Below are positions 17,541 through 26,827 of a stretch of DNA of 64,000 bases, piece after piece. The stretch comes from JAHZMA01 sp965205905 (GTDB taxonomy: Bacteria > Pseudomonadota > Alphaproteobacteria > JABAAW01 > JAHZMA01). Position numbers and translations under genes: made by a program. Each line of letters opens with the position of its first letter. Positions within the stretch are counted from its first letter, which is position 1. Below the pieces are notes generated by a model. It did no database searches and was not told where the DNA came from. It worked only from the letters and a program-made list of their open reading frames with translations. The DNA lies in NCBI GenBank assembly GCA_965205905.1, contig CBDBHZ010000012.1, positions 1 through 64,000 on the forward strand. The letters run 5' to 3'.

Positions 17541-20282
17541 TTATTTTTTTGTCTGCTTCTTCGTTGTCGTTGTTGTTTTTTTGGCAGTTGTCTTTTTCGC
17601 AGGTGCTTTTTTCTTTGCCGCTGGTTTTTTTGCAGGTGCTTTCTTAACAGGGGCTTTCACCACTATCTTTTTCGCGCCCTGTGCCAGTAATTCCAGTGCG
17701 GTTTCAAAATCGGTGCTTTGTGCATCGGCTTTGCGCCCCACCGCCGCATGTTCATCGTGATGCTGAATGTAATAGCCATAGCGTCCGTAACGCAATAACA
17801 CATCATGCCCGCTATCAGGGTGCGTGCCTAATACAACACCGCGTTTTTTCTTCAGGGTCTCACTCACCAAATCAACGGCACGGTTGATGCCAATTTCTAG
17901 CACATCATCAGATTTAAGCGAGACAAAATCATTGCCGACTTTCAAGAATGGACCAAATCGCCCGATACCACCCGTAATCATTTCAGCCGTTTCAGGATAA
18001 ATGCCAATCTCGCGTGGCAATGCCAATAATTGCACGGCTAAATCCATCGTAACATGGTTGGCATTATAGATGCGTGGCAGGGGTGCGCGTCTGGGTTTAG
18101 GGGCGACTGGTTTTTTCTTCCTGCCTTTTGTTTTTTTCTCTGGTTCTGGCGTTTCTTCTTTTTGGGCTTCAGCAGGGTCTAGCTCTGGCTCTTGTTGCAG
18201 ATACAACCCGTAAGGCCCTTTACGCAGGCTGATTTCTTGCCCATTAACAGGGTGCGCGCCTAATATTTTGGGGAATATCATCTCGCCATCAGCGCCATCT
18301 TGCGCGTCTGCCTCCTCGCCTAATTGCCCGGTATAGCGGCATTCAGGATATTGGTCGCAAGCGATAAATGCCCCGAATTTACCTGTGCGGAGCGATAAAC
18401 GCCCTTCTTTGCATGATGGGCATTTGCGCTTTTCCTCACTGGTTTTATCATCAGTGGCAGCAAAATAATGAAAAGCAAGTTTCTCATCAAGCTGTTTGCT
18501 AACATCAGCGGGTGTTACTTCTTCAACCCTATCAATCAGCTTGCCCATATCAGCCCAAAATGTGTTAAGCAGGCTTTTCCATTGCATCGCGCCATGCGAA
18601 ATCTCATCAAGCTTATCTTCCAAATCAGCGGTGAAATCATACTCAACTTGCTCTGGAAAATACAGCTCTAGGAAGCTGACAATGATGCGCCCAATATCAT
18701 CAGGGATAAAGCGTTTTTTATCCAGATGCACATATTTGCGATTAACCAGCACCTGCAAGATTGAGGCATAGGTTGAGGGACGCCCGATGCCCAATTCTTC
18801 CAGTTTTTTCACCAAAGACGCATCAGAATAGCGGGGCGGGGGTTGCGTAAAATGTTGGCTTGGCGTTACATTTTGCTTGTTTAACGCCTCATTCTCGGTA
18901 AGGGGTGGCAGTAAGCGATTCTCGTCATTTTCCTGCTGTTGGGTGTCGCCATCTTTAGTGTTGGGTTCATCATCACGCGATTCCATGTAAAGCCGTGTAA
19001 AACCATCAAATAGCATCACCGAGCCATTGGCGCGAAAATTGATTTTTTTATCTTCATTGGCAATATCAGCCGCCACTTTTGCAAATTGAGCATTTGCCAT
19101 TTGCGTGGCAAGGGCGCGCTTCCAAATCAACTCATACAGTTTGGCTTGGTCAGCATCTAGGAATTGCCGAATATCGCTAGGCGCATATTCAAAATGGGTC
19201 GGGCGAATGGCTTCATGTGCCTCTTGCGCGTTTTTCACCTTGCTTTTATAGCGGCGCGGACTATCAAGCAGATATTTCTTGCCAAATTTTTGCGAAACCA
19301 GTGAGGTGGCGTTTTGCACTGCCTCATCAGAAAGGTTCACCGAATCCGTCCGCATATAGCTAATCAGCCCGATGGTTTTGCCTTTAATATTAATGCCCTC
19401 ATATAATTTTTGCGCCACCATCATGGTATGTTGTGCGCGGAAATATAATTTACGCGCCGCTTCTTGTTGCAAAGTTGAGGTGGTGAAAGGTGGGGGTGGG
19501 CTACGTTGCACATTGCTTTTTTTAATGTGAACAATGCTGTAATTCTGTGCCTCACATGCTGATGTGATGCGGGTGGCATCTTCTTGGTTGTTGATTGAAA
19601 ATTTGCCTAATTTTTCGCCATCAAAATGAGTGAGGCGGGCAGGAAACGCTATTTTTTCTTGGTTTTTTTCGGGGTTTTTCTGGAATTGCGCTTCCACCGT
19701 CCAAAATTCTTGTGGATTAAATAATTCAATCTCATTCTCGCGCTCACATACCAACCGAAGCGCCACCGATTGCACGCGCCCTGCCGAACGGGCGGCACGC
19801 GATATTTTGCGCCATAATAAAGGTGAGATTGAGAAACCCACCAAATAATCTAAGGCACGGCGGGCAAGATAGGCATCTACCAAATCCTGATTGATGGCAC
19901 GGGCATTGGCAATCGCTTTTTGGATCGCGGTTTTGGTGATTTCGTGAAACACCACACGTTCGGTGGTTTTGTTTTTCAGCTTATCTTGCAACACAGAATG
20001 TAAATGCCATGCAATCGCTTCACCCTCGCGGTCAGGGTCGGTGGCAAGAATAAGTTTATTCGCTGATTTTAACGCGGTCTCGATTTGCTTTAGGCGCGGG
20101 GCAGCGCGTTCGCTAAGCTCCCACCGCATCGCGAAATCTTCTTCAGGCAATACCGAGCCTTTTTTAGAAGGCAAATCGCGGATATGCCCATAGCTAGCCA
20201 ACACCTGATAGTCTTTACCCAAATAGCCAGCGATGGTTTTGGCTTTGGCAGGCGATTCCACAATGACAAGATTTTCAGCCAT
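17541..20282 (-). CDS. topA: DNA topoisomerase I
   Basis: The product is a 913-residue type IA topoisomerase that relaxes negative supercoils. The Toprim domain begins LVIVESPAKAKTIAGYLG and carries TDPDREGEA (81-89). The active-site tyrosine is Tyr309 in SYMRTDSVNLS. A C-terminal zinc-ribbon module, CPSCKEGR...CDQYPEC, is followed by further topoisomerase C-terminal repeats (FGPFLKVG, YGYYIQ). The last 45 or so residues are a Lys/Ala/Pro/Thr histone-H1-like tail, common on alphaproteobacterial TopA and probably involved in DNA binding. It precedes rnr with no gap, so the two are very likely cotranscribed. The start is ATG 20282, with a weak GGAA ribosome site. Confidence 0.96.
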   Translation of the reverse strand: MAENLVIVESPAKAKTIAGYLGKDYQVLASYGHIRDLPSKKGSVLPEEDFAMRWELSERAAPRLKQIETALKSANKLILATDPDREGEAIAWHLHSVLQDKLKNKTTERVVFHEITKTAIQKAIANARAINQDLVDAYLARRALDYLVGFSISPLLWRKISRAARSAGRVQSVALRLVCERENEIELFNPQEFWTVEAQFQKNPEKNQEKIAFPARLTHFDGEKLGKFSINNQEDATRITSACEAQNYSIVHIKKSNVQRSPPPPFTTSTLQQEAARKLYFRAQHTMMVAQKLYEGINIKGKTIGLISYMRTDSVNLSDEAVQNATSLVSQKFGKKYLLDSPRRYKSKVKNAQEAHEAIRPTHFEYAPSDIRQFLDADQAKLYELIWKRALATQMANAQFAKVAADIANEDKKINFRANGSVMLFDGFTRLYMESRDDEPNTKDGDTQQQENDENRLLPPLTENEALNKQNVTPSQHFTQPPPRYSDASLVKKLEELGIGRPSTYASILQVLVNRKYVHLDKKRFIPDDIGRIIVSFLELYFPEQVEYDFTADLEDKLDEISHGAMQWKSLLNTFWADMGKLIDRVEEVTPADVSKQLDEKLAFHYFAATDDKTSEEKRKCPSCKEGRLSLRTGKFGAFIACDQYPECRYTGQLGEEADAQDGADGEMIFPKILGAHPVNGQEISLRKGPYGLYLQQEPELDPAEAQKEETPEPEKKTKGRKKKPVAPKPRRAPLPRIYNANHVTMDLAVQLLALPREIGIYPETAEMITGGIGRFGPFLKVGNDFVSLKSDDVLEIGINRAVDLVSETLKKKRGVVLGTHPDSGHDVLLRYGRYGYYIQHHDEHAAVGRKADAQSTDFETALELLAQGAKKIVVKAPVKKAPAKKPAAKKKAPAKKTTAKKTTTTTKKQTKK

Positions 20283-20391
20283 AAAATTATTCCGTTAATG
20301 ATACAAATAAGCCTACTCTTTACAGCAAAAGCAAGTAAAAGGCAAACATTATCATATAAAATTAAAACCATTATGAAAATCAGGTTGAGAG

Positions 20392-20419
20392 TTGCTTTTT
20401 TTATGTGCATCACTATAAT
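20392..20419 (+). promoter_or_regulatory. Sigma-70 promoter placing transcription start at the start codon
   Basis: TTGCTT, 16 bases, TATAAT. The -10 box ends 6 bases before the ATG at 20426, so the transcript would begin at or next to the start codon. No Shine-Dalgarno sequence is visible there. Confidence 0.6.
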
Positions 20420-20425
20420 GCCCGA

Positions 20426-21973
20426 ATGAACATGTTAAAACAATATATCGTTAAGGGCTTTCAGTTTATTTTTGCCCTTAATATCAGCCCATTATTATTT
20501 ATGGTTTTGTTTAGTTGGGCATTCCTGCTAGATATGTTAGAGCGCAATGGGCATTTGATGCGCCCGAGTGATACGCTATTATTTTTTGCCTATGGGTGCA
20601 TCATTGTATTATTGCAATATTTCATGGCTCTTAGAATCAAACCATATTGTAAACATATCAATATTTATTATGCCGTCATCACATTATTATTTATTGTTAA
20701 TCTGCTTGGTTTTTATTTGTTAAGTTACGGACGATATATACAAGCACCATTATTTGGGCAAATAGTAACATTATTAATAGTCGGAGGGTTGTTTTACATC
20801 ATTATTAAATATAGCGAGAAATGGGTGTTCTTTATCACATTATTGCTGATTTATTCATTATTTATTGCAGGCGCAGTTTCGGGCAAAACAAAACTTCTTG
20901 ATAAGATAAATGCAACGCAAATTGCATTGCCAGAAAATTATACGCCGCAAAATTTTAGCAAAAAGCCGAATATTTACCTGCTCTCGTTCGATGCCATGAT
21001 GCCACAGAATGTCGCGCAAAAATTGCTTAATTTGCAACCATCAGAAATACCTACATATTTTGATGTTTTGCAACAAAATGATGCTGTTATTATCCCCAAT
21101 GCTTTCACATATTTACCGAAAACCTCCAGCTCATTTTCATCATTGCTTGCATTAGATATTGAATGGTATCGCGCATTATATCAGAAATATATAAATTACG
21201 GTGCCGAAATGGTAACGGGCGCACGCTGGACACCTACCTATGATATTTTTGACCGCAATGGCTATGATTTGCAGATGGTTTATGAGAGTGATTTTTTTAT
21301 CAGCCCATTAAGGATTGAAAATAAAAAAGTAACTTACTGGTATAAAACCAAAGGTGAAGGATTTTGCAAACATATTGACCTTGCTTATTCATTATGGGGA
21401 TATTGTGCGCTTAAATCTGTGTTTGTTGAAATTATCAATGCCAATAACAATATTGATAATATCTATCATGATAGGTTGCAAGCGGCGGCACAGTCAGCAA
21501 AGCCAACATTTACATTTGCCTATACTTTTGTGCCGGGGCATACAACGGCATCGCATAATGGCAATGATTTAGAACAGGTGGCGGAATATAAGCAGGATTT
21601 TTTACTTAATAGTATCGAAGCCGCAAAATATCTGCAAAATTATATTGATATTATTCGCGCTGATGATAAGGATGGCATTATCATCATTTTTGGTGATCAT
21701 GGCGCTTGGATAACCAGAGGGATTGATGCCGATAATATCCCTGCCGATAGCCTTTATGGTAAAACAGATATTGTGCAAGATAAGTATGGGGTGTTGCTTG
21801 CAGTGCTTGACCCACATGGGTGTAAGATTGCCGATAGGGTTGTAACCACATTGCCCGATATGATGTATCATCTTATCACTTGCTTAACGGGTGGCAAACC
21901 AGTGCTGAAAGAACGTTATGATAGCGAGGCTGAATTTATCGACTATCTCTACGACTCTATTTCATCACAATAG
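20426..21973 (+). CDS. Membrane-anchored alkaline-phosphatase-superfamily transferase (paralogue 1)
   Basis: The product is 515 residues. Five hydrophobic segments fill the first 155 residues; the rest is a periplasmic hydrolase/transferase domain of the sulfatase/phosphoethanolamine-transferase fold. Visible catalytic features are LLSFDAMMP (metal Asp), T-S-S-S-F-S-S-L-L-A-L-D (conserved Thr as candidate nucleophile), PGHTTASH and FGDHG (metal Asp/His). The arylsulfatase C/S-x-P-x-R signature is absent. A phosphoglycerol- or phosphoethanolamine-type transferase acting on a surface glycan or lipid is therefore more likely than a sulfatase, but the substrate is unknown. It opens a cluster with three paralogues, a methyltransferase and a small membrane protein. 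The start at 20426 is favoured by the promoter position; a GTG seven codons upstream or ATG 20432 are alternatives. Confidence 0.72.
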   Translation: MNMLKQYIVKGFQFIFALNISPLLFMVLFSWAFLLDMLERNGHLMRPSDTLLFFAYGCIIVLLQYFMALRIKPYCKHINIYYAVITLLFIVNLLGFYLLSYGRYIQAPLFGQIVTLLIVGGLFYIIIKYSEKWVFFITLLLIYSLFIAGAVSGKTKLLDKINATQIALPENYTPQNFSKKPNIYLLSFDAMMPQNVAQKLLNLQPSEIPTYFDVLQQNDAVIIPNAFTYLPKTSSSFSSLLALDIEWYRALYQKYINYGAEMVTGARWTPTYDIFDRNGYDLQMVYESDFFISPLRIENKKVTYWYKTKGEGFCKHIDLAYSLWGYCALKSVFVEIINANNNIDNIYHDRLQAAAQSAKPTFTFAYTFVPGHTTASHNGNDLEQVAEYKQDFLLNSIEAAKYLQNYIDIIRADDKDGIIIIFGDHGAWITRGIDADNIPADSLYGKTDIVQDKYGVLLAVLDPHGCKIADRVVTTLPDMMYHLITCLTGGKPVLKERYDSEAEFIDYLYDSISSQ

Positions 21974-22054
21974 CTTTGATTTGATGGTTGCTTTTTAAAG
22001 TTAATTATATTATACAGTTTTAGATGCGATGTTTTTTCTTAAAAGGAGTGCCAA

Positions 22055-22291
22055 ATGAAAAAGAATAAGATGAAAAATAAATATTTATTATGTTTGCCAG
22101 TATGTGTAGGATTGTTGCCATTAAACGCATACGCCTATCTTGACCCCGGCACAACGGGCATTATTCTACAAGCATTGATTGGCGGGTTTGTGGCGACAAT
22201 GGCAGTTTTATCGGTGATGCGCCATAGAATCACTACTTTTTTCAAGAATTTGTTCGGCAAAAAGCCTGATAGCAACTCTGAAGAAAAATAA
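22055..22291 (+). CDS. Small YLDPGT-motif membrane protein
   Basis: The 78-residue protein has a cleavable-looking signal peptide (about residues 1-27, ending NAYA), then YLDPGTTGIILQALIGG, one membrane segment (about 40-57) and a short basic/acidic cytoplasmic tail (RITTFFKNLFGKK). AAAGGAG precedes the ATG, so it is a genuine gene. Small proteins with a YxDPGTGS start followed by one helix are often encoded beside membrane sulfatase-like and glycan-modification genes. No function is established that I know of. It lies 6 bases before the methyltransferase gene and is probably cotranscribed, perhaps as a membrane partner. Confidence 0.75.
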   Translation: MKKNKMKNKYLLCLPVCVGLLPLNAYAYLDPGTTGIILQALIGGFVATMAVLSVMRHRITTFFKNLFGKKPDSNSEEK

Positions 22292-22297
22292 AAATTG

Positions 22298-23698
22298 ATG
22301 GCACAAAAAGATAAAGGTTCTTTTCGCGACCCCTCTGGGCATGTGTTCACGCATCAAGGCAGAATATTAAGAAGCGTTACCAAACATGGCGCAGAAAAAT
22401 ATGAAGCAGTGCGCGATGCGGGTTTGCTTGATGCGCTTTACGATAAAGGGTTTATTGTTAAAACCACCGAACTTAGCGCGCAAGAACAAAAGAAGCTAGA
22501 TATTGCTGATGGTGATGTAAAATATTTACTAGAGCATGAAAAAATCCCTTATATTTCGTATCCTTACGAATGGAGTTTTGAGCAATTAAAAACTGCCGCT
22601 TTGCATCATTTGGAAATGCAATTATTTTGCTTCGATAAAGGTTTCATACTAAGCGATGCCACCGCTTATAATATCCAATTTATTGGTGCGCGCCCGGTAT
22701 TTATTGATATTTTATCGTTGCGCCCTTACCAGCAGGGTGAATTTTGGCAGGGCTATCAACAATTTTCTATGCAGTTTTTATATCCGCTGATTTTACAGGC
22801 AAAAGTTGGTATTAATTATCAGGCGCTGTATCGTGGCGGATTTGAAGGCATCAGCGCAACTGATTTACACGCCATGCTTTCATGGCGCGATAAATTATCA
22901 TTATTGACTTATTTGCATGTTACATTGCCCGCGAAATTAGATAAAAAACGCATTAATAATCCTGATGGGGTGATGAAAAATGCCGCCAAGCAAAGACAAT
23001 TAAGCGCAAATGCCTATCGCGGATTTTTGGGTGCGATGTTGCGGGCAGTATCGGGGCTTAAACCCAAAGGCAAAAACAGAACTGTGTGGAATAATTACGA
23101 GATTGAACAGACTTATGTCAGCGATGAATTGCAACAAAAGCGTGATTTCGTGGCAAAATTTGTGAAGGCTGAAAAACCCAATATGCTTTTTGATATTGGC
23201 TGTAATTTAGGCGGTTATTCGTTGTTGGCACGTGAATCGGGTGCTGAATATGTGGTTGGTTTTGATTTTGATAGTGGCGCGATTGATGTTTCGTATCAGC
23301 GCGCTTCAAAGGTTGATAATTTTCTGCCGTTATTATTTGATGCTGCCAATCCTACGCCGTCTATCGGCTGGCGCGAGACGGAACGGCAAAGCTTTAGCGG
23401 CCGTGCCAATGCTGATGCTTTGGTTGCCTTAGCGTTTGAGCATCATCTGGTGATTGCCAAAAATATCCCAATGGCTGATTTTATCGATTGGTTGCTATCG
23501 CTGGCAAAAAGCGGTGTGGTAGAATTTGTGCCAAAAAATGATGAGACTGTGCAGAAAATGCTGACCTTGCGCGAAGATATTTTTCATGATTATACCCAAG
23601 AAAATTTTGAAAAATTATTGCAGCAATCAGCAAAAATTATTGAGCAAAAAATCATATCAGCATCAGGGCGCACGCTTTATTGGTATCAACAAAAATAG
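22298..23698 (+). CDS. Class I SAM-dependent methyltransferase, NoeA-like
   Basis: The product is 466 residues from ATG 22298; a TTG one codon earlier is less likely. The N-terminal half has FRDPSGHVFTHQGRILRSV and a kinase-like segment FILSDATAYNIQF plus RPVFIDILS, features I associate with NoeA-type nodulation-related proteins. The C-terminal half holds the SAM-binding motif LFDIGCNLGGYSLLA (about 296-310), followed by an acidic strand VVGFDFD. It presumably methylates a surface saccharide or lipid precursor made or displayed by the flanking membrane transferases; this is inference from context. It lies between the small YLDPGT gene and paralogue 2, with gaps of 6 and 9 bases, so it belongs to the same operon. 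Confidence 0.7.
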   Translation: MAQKDKGSFRDPSGHVFTHQGRILRSVTKHGAEKYEAVRDAGLLDALYDKGFIVKTTELSAQEQKKLDIADGDVKYLLEHEKIPYISYPYEWSFEQLKTAALHHLEMQLFCFDKGFILSDATAYNIQFIGARPVFIDILSLRPYQQGEFWQGYQQFSMQFLYPLILQAKVGINYQALYRGGFEGISATDLHAMLSWRDKLSLLTYLHVTLPAKLDKKRINNPDGVMKNAAKQRQLSANAYRGFLGAMLRAVSGLKPKGKNRTVWNNYEIEQTYVSDELQQKRDFVAKFVKAEKPNMLFDIGCNLGGYSLLARESGAEYVVGFDFDSGAIDVSYQRASKVDNFLPLLFDAANPTPSIGWRETERQSFSGRANADALVALAFEHHLVIAKNIPMADFIDWLLSLAKSGVVEFVPKNDETVQKMLTLREDIFHDYTQENFEKLLQQSAKIIEQKIISASGRTLYWYQQK

Positions 23699-23707
23699 TA
23701 GTTTAGA

Positions 23708-25270
23708 ATGAAGATGTTTAAGAAAATCCTGTTTGGTGCTTCAAAATCAGTCAATCAATTACGACCCGGTATTTTCACTGTTTTGATGAGTCTGTTCCTG
23801 TTTTTAGCCTTGCTAGAAAAGGGCGGTCAGCAATTAAATCCAAGCGAAACATGGTATATGTTTTTTTATATTTGCGCTATTTTACTGGTGCAATTTATCA
23901 TTTTAACATTTGCGCGTATCAAGAAAATCTCGGCGGTGCGCTTTGATTTATTGGCAACATTTTTCTTTACTGCTAATTTATTTTTTATCTATTTGGCGAA
24001 TTATCCTAGTTTTTTAGAAGCCAATATGTTGCTACAGCTTTTGTTGTTGGCGGGTGTCATGTTGTTTTTCTATGCGATGATTCACTATTCGCAAGGGTGG
24101 GTGTTATCACTATGGTTGGCATTGATGATTTTTACCACCGTAGAAGATATTTTTGACAAGCATAGCTATTTGCTTGATAAAATATTGCCACCACCCTTGC
24201 ATGAATTGCCATCAAATTATCAGTTTCAGGAATTCACCCATAAGCCAAATGTCTATATATTAGGTTTTGATGCCTTGCTCCCCGAAATTTTAGCGCGTGA
24301 TATGATTGAATATGGTGACGAAGCTATCGGCTATATTGATGCGCTGAATGAAGTTGGTGCCAAAATTATCCCCAATAGTTTCACCCATATCCCCTATACG
24401 ATTGGCAGCTATTCATCATTATTGGCGTTGGATATTGACTGGTATAATAATATTTATGGTGGCTATTATCGCACGGGGCGCGAGATGATTAGGGGCGTGC
24501 AACTCACGCCAACCTATGATGTGTTTCATAAAAATGGCTATGATTTGCGTCTGCTATATTATTCTGATTATTTTAAAAGTGCGTTTAATGTTGGTGATGG
24601 CGAAAACCCCGTGCAGTATGAATTTTTTCAAGGTGGCGGTATTTGCAATCATGTTAATTCGCCCTATGCGTTCTGGGGATTTTGCTATGTTGCCTTGCAT
24701 AATAATAAGCAAGAAACCCATGAATATACCAGTGAAGAAGAGTTTCATTATGGCGAGTTAGAAAAATCTGCTTATATGGCGGTGCAAACCAATACGCCAA
24801 CGCTTACCGTGTTTCATACCCAGCATCCGGGACATACTTATGGTAAATATAGCGTACGCAACCGCGCCGATGTTGAGGCTTATTTTGACTATTACCGCGA
24901 GGGTGCTAGCAACGTGGCGCGCTATATCAAGGATTATGTTGGGCTTATCCGCAAACATGACCCCGATGGTATTATTGTGATGATCAGCGACCATGGCACT
25001 TTTTTAACCAAAGGCATTGATGCTGATAATATCCCTGCTGATAGCCGCTATGATGCCAAAGATATTTTTAACGATTATCATGCGGTAACCATTGCCACGC
25101 TTGACCCGCTGGGGTGCCAAATTGCAGGCGACATTGTAACCACATTGCCCGATATGGTGAATAATCTCATTACCTGTTTAACGGGTGGCAAATCAGTGCT
25201 GAAAAAGCGATATGATAGCGAAACTGAATTTATTGATTATCTCTACGACCCTTTAATTATCGGCAATTAA
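23708..25270 (+). CDS. Membrane-anchored alkaline-phosphatase-superfamily transferase (paralogue 2)
   Basis: The product is 520 residues with the same architecture as paralogue 1: five N-terminal membrane segments, then a periplasmic catalytic domain. Key blocks are ILGFDALLP, the candidate-nucleophile segment T-I-G-S-Y-S-S-L-L-A-L-D, PGHTYGKY (no following S-H) and ISDHGTFLTKG. It is the most divergent of the four copies: it lacks the LLDMLERNG motif in the first membrane segment, and its N-terminus has LALLEKGGQQLNPSE instead. The C-terminal block TTLPDMVNNLITCLTGGK is shared by all four. It may therefore act on a different acceptor. Confidence 0.7.
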   Translation: MKMFKKILFGASKSVNQLRPGIFTVLMSLFLFLALLEKGGQQLNPSETWYMFFYICAILLVQFIILTFARIKKISAVRFDLLATFFFTANLFFIYLANYPSFLEANMLLQLLLLAGVMLFFYAMIHYSQGWVLSLWLALMIFTTVEDIFDKHSYLLDKILPPPLHELPSNYQFQEFTHKPNVYILGFDALLPEILARDMIEYGDEAIGYIDALNEVGAKIIPNSFTHIPYTIGSYSSLLALDIDWYNNIYGGYYRTGREMIRGVQLTPTYDVFHKNGYDLRLLYYSDYFKSAFNVGDGENPVQYEFFQGGGICNHVNSPYAFWGFCYVALHNNKQETHEYTSEEEFHYGELEKSAYMAVQTNTPTLTVFHTQHPGHTYGKYSVRNRADVEAYFDYYREGASNVARYIKDYVGLIRKHDPDGIIVMISDHGTFLTKGIDADNIPADSRYDAKDIFNDYHAVTIATLDPLGCQIAGDIVTTLPDMVNNLITCLTGGKSVLKKRYDSETEFIDYLYDPLIIGN

Positions 25271-25271
25271 C

Positions 25272-26825
25272 ATGTGGCTACAAAAATTGAGATGCGTTTT
25301 CAAACCATTACTCAACATTAGCGTGTTACTATTTACAATGCTGTTTAGTGGCGCGTTTTTACTAGATATGTTGGAACGTAATGGGCAATTTATGACTCCG
25401 AGTGATATGGTCTTATTATTTCTTTATGGCAGTATTATCTTATTATTGCAATATTTTATTGCCCTTAAAATTAAACCATATTGTAAACATATCAATTTTT
25501 ATTACGGTCTTATCACATTATTTTTTATCGCCAATGTGCTTGGCTTTTACTTATTAAGTTACGGGCGATATATACAATCATCATTGTTTGGACAGTTCAT
25601 AACCATGCTGATCATTGGCGGGGTGTTTTACATCATTATCAAATATAGTGAGAAATGGGTGTTTTTTATCACATTATTGGTGGTTTATTCATTGTTTATT
25701 GCAGGCGCAACATCAGGTAAAACAAAAATTCTTGATAAAATAAATGTAAAACAGATTGAATTGCCCTCAAATTATATACCGCAAAGTTTTATCAAAAAAC
25801 CTAATATCTATCTGCTTTCGTTCGATTCCATGATGCCCTATAATATAGCGCAAAAATTTCTTAATTTACAGCCATCAGAAATGCCTGAATATTTTAATAT
25901 CTTGCAACAAAATGAAGCTGTTATCATCCCTAATGCTTTTTCATATTTACCAAGAACTCATGGTGCGTTCTCATCATTGCTCGCGTTGGATATTGAATGG
26001 TATAATACAATATATGGCGCGCAAGAAAGCTATGGTGGCGAAATGATAACGGGTGCGCGCTGGACACCTGCCTATGATATTTTTGACCGCAATGGTTATG
26101 ATTTGCAGATGGTTTATGAAAGTGATTTCTTTCGTAGTCCCTTGCGAAATGGAAGCAAAAAAGTAACTTATTGGTATAAAACCAGTGGAGAAGGGTTTTG
26201 CAAACATATCGATATTGCTTACTCATTATGGGGCTATTGTGCCATCAAATCTGTGTTTGTTAAATATAATAATGCGAATAATAAGATTGATAATATCTAT
26301 TATGATAGGTTGCAAGCGGCCGCACAATCAGCAAAGCCAACATTCACGCTTGCTTATACGTATCACCCAGGGCATACGGCACTCTCGCATAATGGCAATG
26401 ATTTAGAACAAGTGGCGAAATATAAGAATAAGTTTATGAGGCGGAGTAAGGTTGCCGCACAATATTTGCAAAATTATATTGATATTATTCGCGCTGATGA
26501 TAAGGATGGTATCATCATTATTTTTGCCGACCATGGCGCTTGGGTAACCAGAGGCATTGATGTTGATAATATACCAGCCGATAGCCGTTATAGCAAAGCA
26601 GATATTATCCAAGATAGATATGGTGTGCTGATGGCAGTGCTTAACCCACATGCCTCTACGCCAGATAATTGCCAAATTGCTGGCAAAATTGTTACCACAT
26701 TGCCTGATATGATGCATAATCTTATCACCTGCCTAACGGGTGGCAAGCCAGTATTAGAGACGCAATATAATAGCGAAACCGATTTTATTGATTACCTTTA
26801 CAGTCCGTTAATTGTTGGAAAATAG
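25272..26825 (+). CDS. Membrane-anchored alkaline-phosphatase-superfamily transferase (paralogue 3)
   Basis: The product is 517 residues and very close to paralogue 1 (shared LLDMLERNG, YSEKWVFFITLL, ARWTPxYDIFDRNGYDLQM). Catalytic blocks are LLSFDSMMP, T-H-G-A-F-S-S-L-L-A-L-D, PGHTALSH and FADHGAWVTRG. It starts one base after the stop codon of paralogue 2, so translation is probably coupled. Before the conserved C-terminus it has a short insert (NPHASTPDN) where the other copies read DPHG or DPLG. Confidence 0.7.
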   Translation: MWLQKLRCVFKPLLNISVLLFTMLFSGAFLLDMLERNGQFMTPSDMVLLFLYGSIILLLQYFIALKIKPYCKHINFYYGLITLFFIANVLGFYLLSYGRYIQSSLFGQFITMLIIGGVFYIIIKYSEKWVFFITLLVVYSLFIAGATSGKTKILDKINVKQIELPSNYIPQSFIKKPNIYLLSFDSMMPYNIAQKFLNLQPSEMPEYFNILQQNEAVIIPNAFSYLPRTHGAFSSLLALDIEWYNTIYGAQESYGGEMITGARWTPAYDIFDRNGYDLQMVYESDFFRSPLRNGSKKVTYWYKTSGEGFCKHIDIAYSLWGYCAIKSVFVKYNNANNKIDNIYYDRLQAAAQSAKPTFTLAYTYHPGHTALSHNGNDLEQVAKYKNKFMRRSKVAAQYLQNYIDIIRADDKDGIIIIFADHGAWVTRGIDVDNIPADSRYSKADIIQDRYGVLMAVLNPHASTPDNCQIAGKIVTTLPDMMHNLITCLTGGKPVLETQYNSETDFIDYLYSPLIVGK

Positions 26826-26827
26826 AA

